Positions 22,501-38,963 of a DNA stretch of 64,000 bases are shown one piece after another. Positions within the stretch are counted from its first letter, which is position 1. The number at the start of each line of letters is the position of its first letter. The position numbers and the translations under genes were made by a program. The stretch is from Symbiodinium kawagutii (taxonomy: Eukaryota > Sar > Dinophyceae > Suessiales > Symbiodiniaceae), in contig VSDK01013374.1 in the NCBI GenBank assembly GCA_009767595.1, positions 1-64,000 of the forward strand, written 5' to 3'. The notes beneath the pieces were generated by a model, which did no database searches, was not told the DNA's origin, and saw only the letters and a program-made list of their open reading frames with translations.

Positions 22501-25500
22501 CCTGCCCCGGAGAGCCGTCGAACGGGAACGAACTCCAGGGTCGAGCTGCTCGTGCCAGCTGAGCACAGCGCACGGGAACCCACCGTTGTGCCTACGGTTT
22601 ATCGTCATTTGGGTATGTGCCAAACCATAAGTAACCAATGACCCACCAGAAAATGATCATTTCACAAATGGGAACCATTGGTTGACTGAAGGTACCATCA
22701 TTATTTTTGCACAAACACATTTACAGCTTCTTCGAGCACAGAAGCGCGTGTGCTGCGTGTACATGGAATTCTGGCAAATCATGAGACGTTCACCGTGACA
22801 ATGTGCAAACTTTCCTGTGGACAATGCGGTTTGATGATGTTTATTGTTGGCAGCATGAATGTTGGTGCGTCATAAGTCCAACTAGAAGATGACACCGATG
22901 AATAGATGGGTAGAGGAGGCGGAAAAGTTAAAACTGCCTGGGCAACAAGAATACAACCACCCAATCACGCACCAAAACACCCTAGCGGTTTAATCAAATG
23001 CGCACTGACTGGGAGACTGGCCCCAATAAAAACCGACCAAGCCACCCGATCAACCAACTATGTCAACTGAGCAAGCAGTCAAGCACGCGCCCAACAGGCG
23101 CAAGTGATGGTAACTTCCGATAATGCGTTCATTTTGTCAGACGCCAGTAGTTCCACAATAGTTGAGGCAAATGTTGACCAAATCTCAAAATACAAAGTGA
23201 TTTCACAAAAATGAGCTCAGCTTATCCTATCAGAAAGGATCACAGTTGTCCACATTTCATGTCCCTGTTGATGGTTAGTTGTTTCTGATCAGGAGTTCGT
23301 AAAAAGGAGTTGTGCCTCTCACACTGACAGTCACTCCTGACCATCTCCTCGCCTCTGACCATCTCCTCCAGTTTTCTGCGATTTTCTAAATTGATTTCGT
23401 CGATGTCATCTACACCTCGGCAGCCAATCGCTCAGATTGAACATTTACCTGTGAATCAATCTTTGTATCATGGGTTGACATCATTCATCAGCCATCATGA
23501 ATGAACTATCATTATTCAACCATCATGGGTTGAGCATCATTAATCAACCATCATGGCTTGAGCATCATCAATCAACCATCATGGCTTAACCATCAGTTGC
23601 AGCAGCCTAAACGGTTTTGCGACGACGCAATGCATATGCGACTGACACCTGCTACATCGGTCATCTCCTTGGAATGCCAGTGAAATCAGTGAAATCTGGC
23701 CCTTTAGCGATTGTGGAGGGTCTATGAGCATTGATCATTGTTAAAGGACCAGGTTACAACCCATGGACTTCAGCATTGGTGTCAAAGGGCTTATATGTTA
23801 CAAAAAACATTTAGCCCCGATGCCCATACCATTATATAGACATTAATAATTGCTAATACAGTTAAAATGATGGATGCGGGGGAAGGTCCCCCTCAGGAAG
23901 CCGCGGGAATCAACAAACCTTCATCTCTCAGTGTGACCGAAGATCCCGCAGGAGTACACTGGGCACACAGCCGCCAAACGGAGCCGGGGGAATTTCAAGG
24001 CTACACAAAATACATCATGTATTCATATATGATATTCTGTATATCTGGTTGGTGGCCGAAAGCCGTCCCTAAAATGTTCGTAAATCAACCAACCACGCTC
24101 CGGGCGGGTGTTACGACGCGCCCCGAAGAACGCTGACACTTCATGGCGTGTCCTTTGCTCAGGTCCAGAGCCACTCGTTGTCTTTCTGAATGTCTAGGAA
24201 CGACTTTGGGTCCGCTCCCAGACAGCCACATCTGTGTACACGGACACAGCAAAGCCAGGAGAAGGTTTTTCAGTCCCGGCTTAAACCCCTGACGTGACGT
24301 GGCATCCACTTCATGACGCAAGTTGCACCGTACGTTAACATGCCCCACCCACCCCCAACCCCTGACGTGACGTAGCATCCACTTCATGACGCAAGTTGCA
24401 CCGTACGTTAACATGCCCCACCCACCCCCAACCCCTGACGTGACGTGGCATCCACTTCATGACGCAAGTTGCACCGTACGTTAACATGCCCCACCCACCC
24501 CCAACCCCTGCCCATGTGTACGAAACCCTACACAGAGTGTGTCAAAATGCACATGAACGCGCCGTGACAAGCAGCAAAATGCAATCTCGGACGCGTCGCA
24601 ACACCCGCCCGGAGCCACCAACCATCCCACATATTAGAGGAATACTAGAAAAAAAACAAAAGTTAAAACCATCATTCAACCATCATCAATCAAAACCACC
24701 AAATCAAACAGATTTGCCTTGAACAAATCTTTCGACAACTGAAGATCTGTCTCAACGTTCGGCTCCGGAGCGCCCCGCGCAGCCTGCGCAGCCTCAGGCA
24801 GCCTGCGCCCGAGTCACGGAGCAACTGATCCTCTGAAAAGAGCAGCTCACCCAGCCCCCCACGACAGTCCTTCCGGGCGCATTCGCCTCGCGAAACCGGG
24901 GAGCAAGCGCTGGTCATTGTGTAGCTTACTCTTGGACAAGCAGCCAGTTATACAGCACACATGGTGGGACACACAACAGGGGTGGTGGATGATGGTGGGT
25001 CATGGTGTAGGGGTCAATCAATTGATCTATCATCGATACATGGTCAGCCATGAAGAAATTTGGCATTTGAAAATGCGCCCAACTCACCAAAGATAGCCGC
25101 CTTGGACCTACCCATTGGATCACGCCAAACCGCCTGGGTGAAGGTTGCTACACCCAAGATCAAAGATATGCCCAAATGCATTTCATGCCATGGATGAGCA
25201 GTTGATCGCAAGATAAGTTGCATTGCAAAAGATTCTAGGCTATTCATCATACCCCAACATTGGCCAACTGAATGAATTCGATGATTGACCACATATGATG
25301 ACCATGCTTCCACTTATGATTGGAATCCTTCTATTTACTGTTCGTGGCGCACATGTGGGAATATTTGGCATTTGCATCCATATTAATTATTAGTGTGCTT
25401 GTGCATGTGTATTTCTGAGCCTGACAGCTAGTTGCACGTATGTTAGCCACCTCTCGCCGACAAATCAAACATTTTGCTGAGCCATGACCAAATTCATGAT

Positions 25501-28500
25501 GAAACTTGAAACAAATACGTAATAAGCAAGTTTCAGTTAAAATTCATGATTAGGATGAGTAGCCCTAAAAACTTGTTCTGATAAGTTGCAGAGAATGAAA
25601 AAAATGATTTTTCCTAAAAAACCACGATTAAGTTATTCTATGGTTTAAAACAACACGACAAAGTATTCACCATTTTATAGTTAAAAACAATATCAGAACA
25701 AATAATTTGCCATGGTTACCACGGTTAAAACCATATAAACCCAAATAATGACTCCGCAGCGCTTGCCCAAAAAAAGGAGCAGCTCACCATGGCTCTGCCG
25801 GCGTTGAGCGGCGAAGTTCAGCCGCGCCACTGGCGCTGCAATCATGGCAATGAGCTGATGCACCCATACCTCGACTCCAAGCAGTGAAAGTGTCATGGGT
25901 TGACCAGCAAACACAACATCCGAACATCCAAGCAATTTTTTGGGAGTCAACAATGGTGAACAGATGCGGTGAAGCCAGGTTTCAGATGTCGCCTGGAAAA
26001 ACTGAAATCAGTTTTAACACCCGAGGCTTTAACCGAAGGTCACCGGCGATCCACAACTGGGCACTGGTGATCCAACAAACATTGCACAGTGATCAGGTCT
26101 GACGAGAACATGTCGGTGCAGCACAAAGATTAGCAAACACATCAGCAGCGCATGAGAAAAACAACACCACATGTGCGCTCGGGCATTATGAATAGGAAGT
26201 GATGAGTAGGTCAGAGGCCCATTGCCAAGACTCTTCATGGACACATGTTTGTAAATTTGTCGGTGCAAGAGGAGGGGACCACTGTGTCCTATATGCACTT
26301 CGTCTGGTGCATCGCCAGCGGGAGGGACAAGTCAGGTTTTGCTATGTTTTGCTTGTCAAATTTAGGAACCCGACTTTGACAGTTTGTAAAATCTACAATG
26401 GATTGATATGGATTGATGGCTCATGACATCCTAAAACCCTGAGGCACAAACAAAAAATAAGAGAGTCCCGTGCATAGAAGTCCAACAGAGGACATGTCTT
26501 TTTTTTTCCTGCAGGCTTTCTGATCTGAAATTTCACATGCCCAGCTGCCGGTGGGCAGTCGCACGACCAGCCACATTGCCAGTCAAAATGGGTTGTATTG
26601 TGCTCCGTTTGGAGGCACCAAAAAAAAATGAGCAGAGCCTAAGAGTCGGAAAATGGAGCCGGAGACACTGGCAGTGCAGCTCTGCAAGTGGAAAGCCACA
26701 CACCGGAAAGTGTGTGCAAACAATTTTAAAAAAGTGCATGCGCGAAAGACAGCTTCCCCTCAAAAAACTTGTTGACTCCTAGCCTCAGCTACCTCGGCTC
26801 TCCTGAGCCACCAGGTCCTCAGCCAAATTGTGATTGCACAACGGGCATCGAAAGCGACCGGATGAAAACCATGTGTTCACACACTTGCGATGATATCTGT
26901 GGCCGCATGGTAGGCGCACTTCTGGGTGAGCCTCGTCATGCCCAGTCATGTCATCATGACAAATGGCACATGTTTCCACTGGCACCGGAGCAGTCACATC
27001 TTGCAGAAGTAGGTCCACTGCATGGGTCCTCTTGCGAAGCATCACAGATGCCCTGAAGATGGAAGAATGTAAATGAGTTGGTTCGGGGTCGACGAGCATT
27101 TCCACCCTTCTCACCCTGGCAAACTCTCGGAGCATTGCTTGCGGTTCAGTGATTCCATTCACCTCCCTGATTACATGACTGAGTTCAATCCGATCCGCTG
27201 CGGTGTCATTCCATCGAGAAGTAGCAGAGCCCTGCTTGATTTCAACCACAACCAATCCCGCCATCGAAGATGCTGCACCAAGAATCAGACCAAATCCTTC
27301 CACGTCTGAGCATTCAAGCACCACTTTAAACATTTCTTCTGGCTGAATGCGCCTGGTGTTGCGATACAAACATGATCGAGCCCCCATGCACACCATTGAT
27401 GTGCACCCAACCCAACGGCCAGCGGAGCCATTAAAGAGTTCAGCCAGAATGGCTACAGCGAGAAAATGATATTCTACTTCTATTCAAGCCTGTTTCACCA
27501 TCGCTAGTGGCTGGCTATATTTCCCTACCATAGTTCCACATCATTTAGTTTGACGACCAACCACCAACGGTTATTTTGCCTGCGTTTGCTGCCGCTCTTG
27601 CCAAGATTGGCACCACCGGTGATAAACTTACCCATGATCCAAAGTGTAAGGCACGTATTCAGCGCATGCATCCTTTTGTAACTTATTGTATTTGCATGCG
27701 TCAGAACTATCAATAACAATATCACTCTGGATTTATCAATGTATAGAAACATTACAACTCACACAGTACAACACACTAAACTCACAGTCTATACGTGTCT
27801 ACTTCCGTATGTGAGGTGCACCAGTAAATATATGTGTGTGTGTGAGCATGCGGATTTGTACAAACTTGGTGTTTTTTTTGATAGCTGTGTGGCATACTAA
27901 GTAACAGTGCTTATGTGTTCATGCTCTTGATCTCGGTAGGAATCATCATAGATATGCAGTATATATATCTTCATTTCATGTGGCCGGAGAACGATGTCAA
28001 CGTCTTAAAGCATTACGTACAGTCATGTAAGGAACGAGCCATCGGCAACCTCCAAACAGGTTTCTAAAAACGGACACCCCTCAAAATCCACAGAAGAACG
28101 CAAGACATGATCATAAGTCAACCAATGTCAAGGTCCCCCTTTGGGGAAATTGCTGCGCCCATCGATCCTGCGCTTGCACAAGGAACGCTTCAGGTCCAAC
28201 TTGGCATCCACGGTCACCAGTCCAACGTTTGCTACACTTTGAGCCTCTGAGAATTCCTGGAGGCTCAAATGAACTTCTGGGTGCAGTTGCATAAATACCT
28301 CAAACAAGGGCATGGCCCGGCAGGGCTCAATGGCAGGGGGTGGGGGGTGTATCTATGTGCGTGCTCCGGGTGCGCATGCTATGTGGGATGATTAAAGCAT
28401 AACAAAGCAAACAAAATCAGCTAACCAGCCACATGCACGCACACAAACGCAAAAAACATGTTAAAATAAATATGTATAATGTACATTGGTCGTTGCCCTT

Positions 28501-31500
28501 TTTTTTTACAATCTATTGATAGTTGGTGGTAATAGATAGAATTTGATGGTAATTGATGGTGAATGCTAGCAATCAATGGTCATGGTTGATAATGGGAGGT
28601 ACTTGGTGGTCTCCAAACCGAACCGAACCGTGATATAGAATAACATTACAAAACCGAACCGGGATTAAGGTTTCAAGCCCGCATACGAACCTAACCGAAC
28701 CTAACCGAGTCGTGGCCATCCTGATATAGGGAAGATATTATGCAAATGAAAAGTGTGTGTCTGTGTGCGTGTGTTTATGTGCGTGTTGACATGTTGGAGA
28801 CAATGGCAAACAAAAAGATACTGTAGCAGCTGCCAGCATGATCATATTTAAACTCACACTCACACACAATATCTTATATCTATCTACCTGTCGACCTGTC
28901 TAAATATGCACGTGTAAAAACACACTTGTAATTAAATATGTGCCAACATAGGTGCATTTACAGGTGTGTTTGTTTGCATCGCTCTCTCCCTCTCTCTCTC
29001 TATGTGAACGCGTGCGTACTCTGTTTTACATGTTTTGATCTGGAAAAAAACATCTTTTCGAACACAAACACCCGTGCCAAAGTTGGCTGTCCACAAAGTA
29101 TGCAACTCTTGCGGGTATCACCCTCCATGTGCGAACATAAATCCAAAAAAATCAGGTCGTGTTCCAAACCAAAAGCATGTCCGAACACCTCAGAGTCCTG
29201 ACTCCGTTAATGCATCAAAATACTTTGAGACGTGGCCGCTGCAACTGTGAATCAAACGGCAGCCGGTAGCAGCCATGGAACAGGTCAGCACTCTGAAAAA
29301 GTCACGAGTCAAAAACAAGATGGCTATGCAAAAAAAAGAAGATAAAAGAAGCAAAATGGCAAAAATAAGAATGGCATCATATGAACCATTAAATGGCACA
29401 GGCAAACATATACATGTTTGAACATAAAATGCAACTGCCGTTACTCTGAAGGGAGTCCACCGGAGTGCGCAAAGTGGCGGAAGTGCGCCTCCCAACGTCA
29501 TGTGCCCGTGGTTAAATGATGATTTTTATATGGTGGTTAATGCTCAAAATGGCCCAAGTTACTCACATGGCGATGAAATTGCGGTTGGTGTATTGAATGA
29601 TGGTTGAATAATCTTTCATGATGGCGGTCACTTACCAAATCAATTCACAAATCAATTCACTGATAGCCACTAGCTAATCTATTTGTACACACATAAAATG
29701 CCAAAAATACAAGCCACAGGACAATCCAAGTCATTATATCAAAACCAACTGTTGGACATGTGTATATACATCCTTTTTCACAATAAACATAAATCTTAAA
29801 AAATACATCGGTATTCAAAATTCGCATATATAGATACATTTGCCAACGGCTGGCTAGCAATGGCTCAACATGTTCACATATCATGCAGAGAAACCTATCT
29901 ATAAATGTTAAACAAATGGTTGAACATTGAACATCAATCCCACACAGGAAAAAGAAGAAAAATAAACCACCCACACTTCATCATCATGACCATCAGCCAG
30001 TCACCTTTGACAGCAACGATGGGAAGATGTGAAGCCTCGACCCTTCTAGTGATCAGGGTCAGATCCCAGGCACATGCCGCTGCCAAGAGACATAAACACT
30101 GCCATTGGAACAAAGCATAAACCTCACGGGTGGATGGGATGGTTCATGGTGATAGAGATGGATGATGGTGACTATGGTGGTTGTGTGGTGGGTCGATGGT
30201 GGGTGGATGGGGAAAAAAACGCCGCCCCTGCGGCTGCTAGGGACCAAGGAGTTAGCGAGCCGAGCGCTGCTCGACACTCTGTGCTTGATTTGGTGCTGAT
30301 GGTCACTCGCCCACCACGTCACAAACTGAATATGCACTGATGAGATGTCAATACATCTGCCATGATCACAACTGTAATTTTGCATTAATTGGTTGTCATG
30401 CGAAATGAAAGCTGATTATTTTTCTTGTGCATATGACGCCGCAGCCAGGAAACAGGAGCAGAACCACACAGGCTCCACATCCGGAAATCCATCGATATCG
30501 ATCCAGGCAGTGCAGTGGATGGTCCACCCGCGGAAAAAAGGCGGGTGCAAAGCCGTAGAAGAGCCACAAGGGGCAAAAAACAACTGCCAGCGCGGCTCCA
30601 ATAGGGGAATGGATTCTGGGTTTGGATGATAAGTGTTGAGAATCACTAGAAGTCATCCAAATAATGGATTAACTTAATTACTTATGATCAATGGATTATG
30701 AATCACTAGAAATAAGTCAAGTGTTGAGAATGGTCAAAACTGATGATTCATAATGATTCATGATGGCCGATTTTCGAAGATACACCGGTTTACAATTACC
30801 CCACTCTACATGAAATATGTTTGCTCTCAGTAGTGAATGGATGCCGCAAACAGGGGGCTGCAAAAAGAATCAAACGCTGCCAGTCACAAAAATCGCTGTG
30901 ATGAAAGACTTGGGAGAAGTGGCTTGGAAGCTGAATGCAAGTTCGGTGATGCTGGCTTTGCTGTATTTAACCAGCGGGGGTGTTGCAGGGAGAGGATGCC
31001 GACACATGGACATTTCTCGACCCAAATATCCCAGCATCATCCCTGCATTTCCCAGCATTTTCCAATGGTTTCTAGTGATTCCCCCAACATTTTCCAGCCA
31101 GGTGCCACATGAGCCCCGGACCCATAGCCTGCCAAAGCCAGGCCGACGAACATCCTGAGATCGGATCCAAGTCTTGTGGTTTTCAGATTACGAAGCCAGC
31201 TGTCTCATGGTCAAGCCATGCCAAGCCATGTCTACAGGAATGGCTTAGGATTGGCCATGAGGAAATCATGGCAATGCTCATGATTTCTATTTCGTATAGC
31301 TATTAGCCTGCTGGTCCCGCCAGTGCTCGCAAATATTGACCAGCTTGGACCATGGCTCATGTTTGCTTGTTAGCCGCAAAAGAAAATCAAGAATTTGAAT
31401 TAGCCACTGGAAGCGGACCAACACACTATCACAAATGGCTTGACCATCTGAAGACGACGTGTCTAAATTAATTTACTCTTGGATGCGTCATACCTGTGGC

Positions 31501-34500
31501 ATGGGGCCCAAGCTGTCAACCAGTTCAGGCAGTTCAGCTTCCACCTGAGGAATTTAGGAACCTATCTCACTGTCTATCATAAATACCATTAAGCTCTGAA
31601 ATACTTGGCATGCTGAATTCGTAGCCCACCATGCAACAACGACAACCAGTGTCAGGCTTTCAAGTCCCGCACAGTTTTGCCCCCAGGAAAAGTGCAACTT
31701 AGCAGGTTAAAAGAGACAACTGTGACTTATTAACAAATAGTTGGTTTAGTCATATGAGTAATTGTTAAGTATTGTGACTGCATGTTCTCTTTGGTGCAAT
31801 AATTTAACTTAAAAAAGAAAACTGCAGCAAACAAACACATCAAATAGTCACCTGTGACAAATCGAAAAACTACAAATCAGTGGCTTTGAGTCGAAGCAAG
31901 AATCTGCAAGGAATAGTAGTTCATCAGCAAATACAGAACTGGCACAGTGGCAGCGGTCATGGCGGCAGGATTGCCATCAAACCTTAGATGCTGAACTCAG
32001 GAGGCACCGGGTAAGAGCTAACATGAGCCACCAGTAGCCACCGTGTTAGCCACCAATCCAAAGTGCTTATAGAGAAGAGAACGCAACACCAATAGGAGAG
32101 AAGAGAACTTCTAAATAGCCACCAATAGGAGTTGCAAGTAGAAGAGAACACCAAACCTGCGTGCGTACCACCAGGGCCCTGCTTTCACTTTTGCTTCTTG
32201 CGCCCTCTTTGCCCACAAGGGCAACTCGGTGCATCGTTCTCGATAGTTCAAGAAGACTTAAGATAAGAAAACTTATGCTGATGATCTGGCAAAAGTCTAG
32301 ACACGGTTGTGGTGACATGTACCTCCAATGATCGTCAGGGCAAGGGAAGGGATGGAATACGCTTGGTACTAGTACTAGGTCAACCAATCTAAACACCTCA
32401 AAAACGATCGATACCACGATGCTGAAGGGTAGGGAAGCCTTCAACGGACCACACAGTTGAACACCGCGATGCACCAGGTGGTGGTGATTTTGGCCCCAAA
32501 TCGCTCTGGGGGTTGAGTTATCTTATTCCAACCAACGTGGTAAATCCAAATGACACAAGCTGTAGTACCTAGAATGTCAATGCCAATATCAGCTGTAGTG
32601 GTCCATCATGTACCCAGCGATCACGCTTCCTATGGTCTGAAACAAGTCGCATGGATCGCTCAAAGGAGGGCTATGAATCTATGAATCCCCTTGAAATTCT
32701 CCAGGCCTGTGACGGCTTCATGGAAAATATGAAACATTTTTTAGGGAACGCCATTTCTGGACAACCTCAACCCAAAATATGTTTTGATGTGCATGAAAAC
32801 TCCACTGGTTTGTCCAAAGGTCATCAACTTGAGAGGGACGAGTCACTGCAGGAGCAACTGCGTGAATTGCCAAGTGACAACTCATTCGAATTCTCTCATT
32901 CCAAGAATCGGTTCGTACTGAACCCCCACTATGACCCGAAGCTTTCATCGACACCAAAAATGCATTTCAGCCATTTCTTTCTGTAATTCATCCACTCTCA
33001 GCCCAAAGGCAAATCACAAAATCTCATCTCCTAAGTCAAGAATAGGATACAAACAGCCCAATACTGCTCATTGAATCGCCCTGGCACACTGAAAGTCAAG
33101 AGCTTTTCTCGGCAAGATGCTGGAGTCCAGGCTTCATGGTAGCTGTACGCTGCCAATAAAAAGGTAGCAGCTGGCAGGGTTGCGGCCAGAGCTCGAGCCC
33201 GAAAGGCCAGCGAATGGACAAGCTGCCCCTGGAAAGGCTGGAATAAGAATATCGGCGACGTTGCTGCTGGCCAAGCTACTGAAAAACATAGACAAAGATG
33301 AAATGGATGTCACTTTTGGGAATGAATCACATAGATGATCTTGATGACGATGATGGCGAGTACGCTGATGGTGACGAAAACTGTTGTTCTGCTTGCTGCT
33401 GATGATGGTGATGGTGGTGGTGATGGTGATGATGACGATGCTGCTGCTGCTGCTGCTGCTGCTGCTCCTGATGATCCTATTGGTTGTTCTCTTCACGATG
33501 ATAACAATAATGACAATATAACAACATTAGGTATGGATGCCAGCTCATCCGCCTTCAGATGTGATCATACAATCATGAACAAATCCAAAAGAAGCACTTT
33601 TCTATACGGCTGCGTCCTTCCAAATGGTGTGCACACAAAGTGCGTGTCAAAAAAAGGTCGCAGGACAAACATGTGGCAATGAGTTGTGTTTGGCAAACTG
33701 TGAAAACAAGTACATGTCAGCAATAAGTGTCAGTTGTCGGCTTAGTCTGGTCAATGGCTATGATTTTCATTACTTGTTGGCTTATGGATCCTTGCCTACA
33801 ACTTCAATTTGTAATACTTACATGGCAAATCGGTGAATCGTTCTAATCCAAAAAACCTAATGTCACCACTACCACATATGTTTCAATCTAGGAACTCCTG
33901 ATGGTCGACATCGGTCGGCATCCAAAACAACACATGCACCGTTCACGGTGCGCGGCGCGCGGGAACCGCGGCGCACCATGGACGCAATCAACTGTGCGGC
34001 TTGCTCCTGCTGGACGATGAATTGATGCTGCCACTCATCATGGTAAATCGGAATCGGCAAAGATACTTGGTGGCTGAACTAGATCCCTTGCTAAAGATTG
34101 ATTGTCTAATGAAGGGCCATGAAGCATCAATAATGATGGAAAATGGTTTACCATGATTGTCTAATGAATGTTCGCTGTTTTTTTACCGAGGCATCTCAGA
34201 GGATCGGCCCTACCACAACACCTGCATGTTCGCTGTTGACCACTCATATCATAATGATGGAAAATGGTTTAGGTCGTTGACCATGAACCATGAATTGATT
34301 AATAGCTGTAAATGCTGCTAGTAGCTGATAAGAAAGGTTGATCATATTTTGCCATCAACAACCACCCGCAAGCGCCAGCAACCACCAATGTTAATCGTAG
34401 TTTATCAATGAAGCAAAGTGAGAAACCATAGGAAAATAAGTAGCAGGCCAAAAAATATTCAGAAGCAAGTGGATACCTTTGACCCCGGAAGTGATTCGAC

Positions 34501-37500
34501 TTGTCGAGCGAACTTTGATGAATTTGAGCAGGTGGAATGCCTGCAGTACCGAAAGATCAGGTGTTGGGGGTGATGATTTCCATTAAAGTGCCTGTAAGCC
34601 CACAGTAAGCAACAGCTAGCTGATCTGCATTGCTCGCATAGCAACAGGGATGCCACAGCACACAACTAGCAAACCATGGCAGCTATGCAGCCGCTGCCAA
34701 GAATGGCATGCTTCAGAATGACGGGTGACCAAGAATTGACCAGCAACCAAGCCTTGCATAGTGGGTATCCCAAATCTTCCTTGCGAATCTGGCAGCTTCT
34801 CGGTTCATATGCATACCTTGTTGGTGGTTGAACCGCCCTGATGGAAAAAGATCTTTGTCAACCAATCCAGCCCTTCCTCTTGGCTGCCCCCAGTAGTTCA
34901 TCATTTTGTTTACTAAACATTTTTAACCACACGTTTCACCATAGCATACGATAGCCAACCAGCAAAAAAAGAAACACGGCTACAAAAGCCACCAGCCATT
35001 ATCAACCGTTAACTAAGCATTTTTTTTCCAGCGCCATCAATTCCAGACCCTCTTTGAGGGAGCATTACTCAGCCTTATTGTTACTCTATACATGCTACAA
35101 ACTACAAACCATAGAAAATCTAAGGTTCCCTATCAAAAAACCAGCAGCCAACCATTGTGAATCAAAGAATACCATGGTTTCCCCCCTGGAGTCTCCAAGT
35201 CTCCTGGTGATTGGGTCCTGTCTTTCCCTCCAGCCTGAGGCCCAGTGTGCCATGGTAGCAAGGTAAACCCGTTGCTGGTTCTTGGGTGATCCACGAACGT
35301 ACAATTTAACCAACCTATCTCGGGCATTTATGTCCATACAATGATTGGCCAATAGGATCTAATAGGCATACAATGATTGGTTGCGAGGGAGTGTGTCCAT
35401 ATCAATAAATTATGTCCATCGTATGGGTGTGTGATAGGCCATATGCGTTTCCCCTCATGAGTCAAACAACCCAGCTACTATGATGCAAAAGGACTCGGTC
35501 TATAAAATCAATCCATCAAGCCCCATTGTTGCAAAAGAGGGTACAGATTTTTGATTGTTTGTTCAAATATGTTTTGTTGTCATCACCTTGTTAGGTCAAC
35601 CCTTACATGCGAGAAACAAATCCAACAATAAACCACCGCTTGTGTGGATGCAAGGTTCTCAAAATAATATGAATTTAAAAAAACATTAAGGTGTTGCATG
35701 GCATGGCGTGGCACGTCACCTCACACCCTAGTGGTTTAACATCATCACAAGTGAAGAAATGATGTTGGAATGTTCTTCCCCACGCCTGGCGCTACAAAGA
35801 TCCCGATCTTTTAGGCCCAGTCCACTCCAGCGGGGTGGCATGCTATGCTTGGCGACGTCCAAAGTTTCAAAAAAACAGTGCAGGAAAAAGACACACCAAA
35901 ACACATGAATTGCGTGGGTTCTCCGATGTCATGACCATTCCCCCAACAGAAAGAGATACTTACATTTGCAATTTCCAGAACTGTTGATCCGTTTGATTTG
36001 TCATCTACTGTTTGGCCCACTGATAGAAGCATGATTCCACATATCCCCAACATCGAATGGTCCACTAATCCATTCTGAGCATCAGCTGCAACTAATGATT
36101 TTCCAACCAATAGCCAGCCATAGACCACTTCATCAACCACTTCATTAACCATCCTCAACCGCCACGAGCCACTTCACAGACCATGATCATTCCCCCCCCT
36201 GGGCCACCCCCCAGCGGATTGGCACCTTGGCAGGGCCACAGCTGGCCTCAGTTGCCTCAAGTCCTTGCGCATCTGAAGCTGCCTGGCACCGAGGCGCCAC
36301 GTTGTGTCAAGGTCTCCCAAGTGGTGCCATGGCCAGGTGTGTTGGTTGGTTCGTTGGATGCACATGGAGGTCCATGAAAAACACATATTGGTTGGTTCTA
36401 ACGATGTAAGATATCCATGAAACCAACCATCTCCATGACCAAAGTGCTAAAACATGCTCCAACTATTGCCATTGGAGGACAAGCAGTCTTTGATATGCGC
36501 ATGTAACATACAAGGCATGTACGCCATGTGTCCTGAGTGGGCTTTGGGTGAAAGGATTCGAAGCAACGAGTGCTCAAACATGATCTCGCATGCCACTTGA
36601 GGATGGTCAGGGCCACTTCAAACAGGGTTCATTCCAGTGTGCTTCGTATCTAATTTGAATCCATCCTGGTGGCTTTGCCAACTCTTGGCTTCAGAAGCTC
36701 GACAAGTTGAACCTGAGAATTCTCAAACTACATCACTCAGGTAGTTAAGTGAGGGTCAAGCATGGACCAACTGAACACATTTTCTCTCCCAGCCGACCTC
36801 TTCACCATGATGCCGAAAATCTCATCATTGGCAACCTGCCAGCCGGCCCTCTTCAGTTTCCATGCTGACTTTCTTACTAGGTTGGTGGCATAGTGTACAG
36901 GAGCATGATCAATCAATCATCCCAACAACAAATTCAGTTGGTAAAAGGCACAGCCAATATGTTGCTGATTGTGGCTACTTACTACCTTTCAATGCTGGAG
37001 CATTTCTGTAAATTCAAGACAATGTAAAAATCTTTTTGCGTGGATTTCTTTAGTTTCTCTAGGAATTATATGGGGTCCCCGTCCCATGTATCTCTCACAT
37101 AGATCGCTGCTGGGTCCGGTGGTTAGTTTCTCCATCCCAAACAATTGCTTGTCAATCAAGCAGCCATCGCAAAGTCATGGGGAAAATACGGATAATGTCG
37201 ATCAAACTGGCAACCAGGTATTGTGTATTCTTGTTGGTTACATTACATACCTCCCATGGCGAACCACATGTTTAGCCAGGTGGTAAAAACTCACAGTTTC
37301 CCTTTAAAAACCGCCAGCCAGCCATTAGCAATCACTATATACTAACCATTGCTATCCCTTGTGATTACCTCATGCTCCAAACCATTTCAATCAGATCCTC
37401 GTCCTCCATTTCTTGCTTGTACATCCTCCATTTCTTCGTAAATCTGCCATAAATCTTGGCGGTAAATCCACTTAAATCCATGTAAATCCATCATTTCTGG

Positions 37501-38907
37501 TTGATAAATTCCCCATTTCTGGTTGCTAAATCCCTCGCATTTGGTGAACGAAGCCTCCTAACCTTGGTCCCTGGCTCCCCCCTGGCGCAGCTCACCGCTC
37601 CCCGCCTGGCGCTCGGCCGGCTGCGAGGCACTGCGGCTGGCCTTGGCCAAGGCTGGGAGCCTGGCAGGCTGGGCCTGGGCGCCGGTGGCCGGAGACCCGT
37701 AGGAACCTGGGGGATTCGTGGCAGTCAGTGGCTGGAACTTCCATGTCAGAAATCGCATGTTTTATGGCGATTTTTTTTGTTTCCCCATCGCTTTCCTGGA
37801 GGTTCAGCTAAAGCTGAGGGCGAGCTTACAGCCTAGTGATATTAGTAATGATTTATGCTAGTTAACGGCTCTAAATGGGTAGAATGTTGGATAGAATTGG
37901 GTCAATACCAGGATTTGAACATTATTTTTGATCATAGTTGATGGCTGTAATATGTTGCAATCATCATGGTTAATTAAGATAGGCAAGCTTGGTCTCATGC
38001 GCAAGGCTTCTGGATGTTTATAGTTTATTAGGGTGAAGTCATGGTGAATCAGTAATATTATCCAACAACCATGAATTATCCTCTGAGTGATGTTGGTATT
38101 GGCGTATCGTTTCTGAACATATTTGTCTAACTTCCTTCGCGTTGGTAGGGAGCTTAACATGTTCCAAGGTACAATCTATGATAGGTTTGATAATTTGGAC
38201 CGTCGGATCGTGGAATGGACCATGTGCATGGTTGGATAGTCGAGCATGGTTGAAAATAGGAATGCTTGATGGCCACTGATCCTTGGATACCCCGCTGGCG
38301 GCTGCGATTCCGTGCGCGTGAGGCCATGAGCCTGCCGAGATCTACTTGGTCCTGGTTGGTGGTCAATTTCCGCGGGGCCCCTAGCGGCTGACAGGATCCT
38401 TGAAACAGTCAATCATCACATCCTTAACCATGTATCAGTGGTACGGGCAAGCACGCTCGTGACCTGAATCTCCCGGTGGGCATCCGTTGCCTTTGTGGGA
38501 AGACATGACGATACATCATTTCGAGGCTGGGTAGGTAGAATATCGATTTGTGTGCATGTTCCGAACTGGATGCAAAGAAACGTGTATGCATCTGTGATCC
38601 TAAGACATGCAGCAATAATTACCTTTTAGTCTATTTTAGCATATATGATCTTGAAAACACGAATTGCATTACTCATTGCTGTAGAGCCCAGCAGATCCGT
38701 AACTCAACTCATTCCCTGGTTGCTGAATTGCCAAATCCCTCCAGGTTGGCACCAACATCTTCTGCATCTCGCCCTGCTGGGATGCCATGGATATGCCCGC
38801 AGGGCTCGCCTCCTTTCTCCTGGCGGCCTCGATCCGACAGTCAGGTGGTGCTGGTGAACAAAACCGTCAGAGGCTGATGATCTTTAACAAGTTGGCTAAT
38901 GATGCTA

Positions 38908-38963
<56 letters not shown>
